NCBI GenBank assembly: GCA_900074725.1
Contig: LT598460.1
Coordinates: forward strand, 439,502 to 503,501
Reading direction: 5' to 3'
DNA from: Lachancea dasiensis
Lineage: Eukaryota > Ascomycota > Saccharomycetes > Saccharomycetales > Saccharomycetaceae
Length of the DNA: 64,000 bases
Positions 63,248 to 64,000 of this stretch are shown here, in pieces. The notes under the pieces were generated by a model that saw nothing but the letters and a program-made list of their open reading frames with translations, was not told where the DNA came from and ran no database searches. The position numbers and the translations under genes were made by a program. How positions within the stretch are numbered: the first letter of the stretch is position 1; each line of letters begins with the position of its first letter.

Positions 63248-63964
63248 TCATATAACCTTGGGAAGCTGGTACTGGACTAGTCGAGCTTTACTTTCTTTAA
63301 ACTGAAACTGTTGTAGAATTCGCTTGAGGGCTGGCGAGTCTTGTTGCAGCATTTGTAGTTTCTCATCGGGAGGCAAGTTGTCTATATAAGCAACCACCTT
63401 TTCTGCTTTCTGGCGATCTAAGGGCAACTTTGAGAGCGCCAGTAAAAGCTTTTCGAAGCCTGAATCGGCTTCCAGAGAGGTAGAAGTAGATTCGACTGGT
63501 GACAGGGTTTCACTGGTTACTCCGGCTATACGCTCACTGCACGGGTCATTCATGGCAGGCGTCAACTCACGACTGTTTTCTCTTAATCGGACCCAAAAAC
63601 GTTTTCTCACGAAGCCACTGGCAGCTTTCCAGCGTTTGCTGCGAAACCTCCAGCCATAAGTCCAGCCCTGGTCGTCCGTTTCATACATATTTCCGTGATC
63701 CATGGACACAAACCACTTGAACTCCTCCGCCTTGGAATGGAGATCTAGGGGCCACATACCCGCACCCGCTTTTATTTCGCCTTTCTCCACGCTCTGTCCG
63801 TCTGGGGATACTAACTGAAATTGTGGAGGATCCACTCCATGCAACAACAGATTGGGCGAGAAGAAAGGGTATCCCAGTACCATCATTCCCCGCTGGTGTT
63901 CTACGATTATATCCCGGGTGCCAAACACCAAATCTGGGCGCAGCTCATTGCCGCTAGGATCCAT
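63248..63964 (-). CDS. SPO73: Dysferlin-domain protein Spo73, possibly running past window edge
   Basis: Contains a dysferlin domain as in S. cerevisiae Spo73, which is required for prospore membrane shaping in sporulation. The visible 238 residues start at the ATG at 63964; the frame stays open to the window end (12 more codons), so a start further out cannot be excluded, although the alignment to yeast Spo73 fits this ATG. Conserved stretches are RGMMVLGYPFFSPNLLLHGVDPPQFQ, DDQGWTYGWRF and RWKAASGFVRKRFWVRL, the dysferlin tryptophan/arginine signature. About 90 residues follow the domain that the 143-residue yeast protein lacks, ending in a helical segment. Position equals YER046W. Confidence 0.88.
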   Translation of the reverse strand: MDPSGNELRPDLVFGTRDIIVEHQRGMMVLGYPFFSPNLLLHGVDPPQFQLVSPDGQSVEKGEIKAGAGMWPLDLHSKAEEFKWFVSMDHGNMYETDDQGWTYGWRFRSKRWKAASGFVRKRFWVRLRENSRELTPAMNDPCSERIAGVTSETLSPVESTSTSLEADSGFEKLLLALSKLPLDRQKAEKVVAYIDNLPPDEKLQMLQQDSPALKRILQQFQFKESKARLVQYQLPKVI

Positions 63965-64000
63965 CTGCGGGTTCCGCAGTCCAAGATAATTCGACGCTGT

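Overview
The window is nuclear DNA from a budding yeast (Saccharomycetaceae) that did not go through the Saccharomyces whole-genome duplication. Genes are densely packed on both strands, the standard genetic code reads through every protein, introns are rare but carry textbook yeast signals (GTATGT/GTACGT, TACTAAC), and one tRNA-Gln(UUG) gene has an oligo-T terminator. Almost every protein has a one-to-one S. cerevisiae counterpart. From about 20.8 kb to the right end, genes that S. cerevisiae keeps on two chromosomes are interleaved in one row with strands conserved: the YIL048W to YIL037C series (NEO1, SYG1, MET30, PIG2, AGE2, CBR1, PKP1, GVP36, APQ12, TED1, NOT3, PRM2) and the YER055C to YER046W series (HIS1, GIP2, YER053C-A, PIC2, HOM3, JHD1, RSM18, TPA1, ISD11, CAJ1, SAP1, SPO73). 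That is the signature of an unduplicated ancestor-like genome (Lachancea, Torulaspora, Zygosaccharomyces or Kluyveromyces type; the genus cannot be fixed from here). Gene names and chromosome positions are recalled knowledge, not a database search.

Layout. Block 1 (1-5.2 kb): MAG1 (cut by the left edge), COX15, EMP65/TAPT1 family and RTR1, equivalent to YER142C-YER139C. Block 2 (5.2-14.6 kb): RRG1, RPS13 (one 530-nt intron), AIM7/GMF1, LCB2 and the ABC protein YDR061W, all on the minus strand, equivalent to YDR065W-YDR061W; a MNN1-type mannosyltransferase follows at 14.8-17.0 kb. A 3.8-kb stretch with no convincing gene, holding a (GT)18 tract and a GC-rich patch, separates this from block 3. 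Block 3 (20.8-64 kb) is the interleaved YIL/YER block. It carries two genes that S. cerevisiae lacks at the corresponding places: a membrane-anchored cytochrome b5 protein (37.99-38.74 kb) and a probable 2-oxoglutarate-dependent xanthine dioxygenase (57.30-58.43 kb).

The genes are mostly unrelated housekeeping functions: mitochondrial biogenesis (COX15, RRG1, RSM18, ISD11, PIC2, PKP1), lipids and membranes (LCB2, NEO1, CBR1, TED1, APQ12, GVP36), amino-acid synthesis (HIS1, HOM3), ubiquitin and sulfur control (MET30), chromatin and transcription (JHD1, RTR1, NOT3, TPA1), and mating/sporulation (PRM2, SPO73). Several promoters carry sites that fit the gene: GATAAG elements plus TATA before the xanthine dioxygenase, Cbf1 and Met31/32-type sites before MET30, a Gcn4 site before HOM3, a Rap1-like site before RPS13, and a pheromone-response-element pair before PRM2.

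Most notable points: a 93-nt spliceosomal intron in HIS1, a gene that is intronless in S. cerevisiae; a four-copy 21-bp in-frame repeat that contains the MET30 stop codon; a strong 53-nt hairpin upstream of PIC2; and the NCR-like promoter of the xanthine dioxygenase. I saw no CRISPR, prokaryotic system, intact transposon or recognisable centromere.
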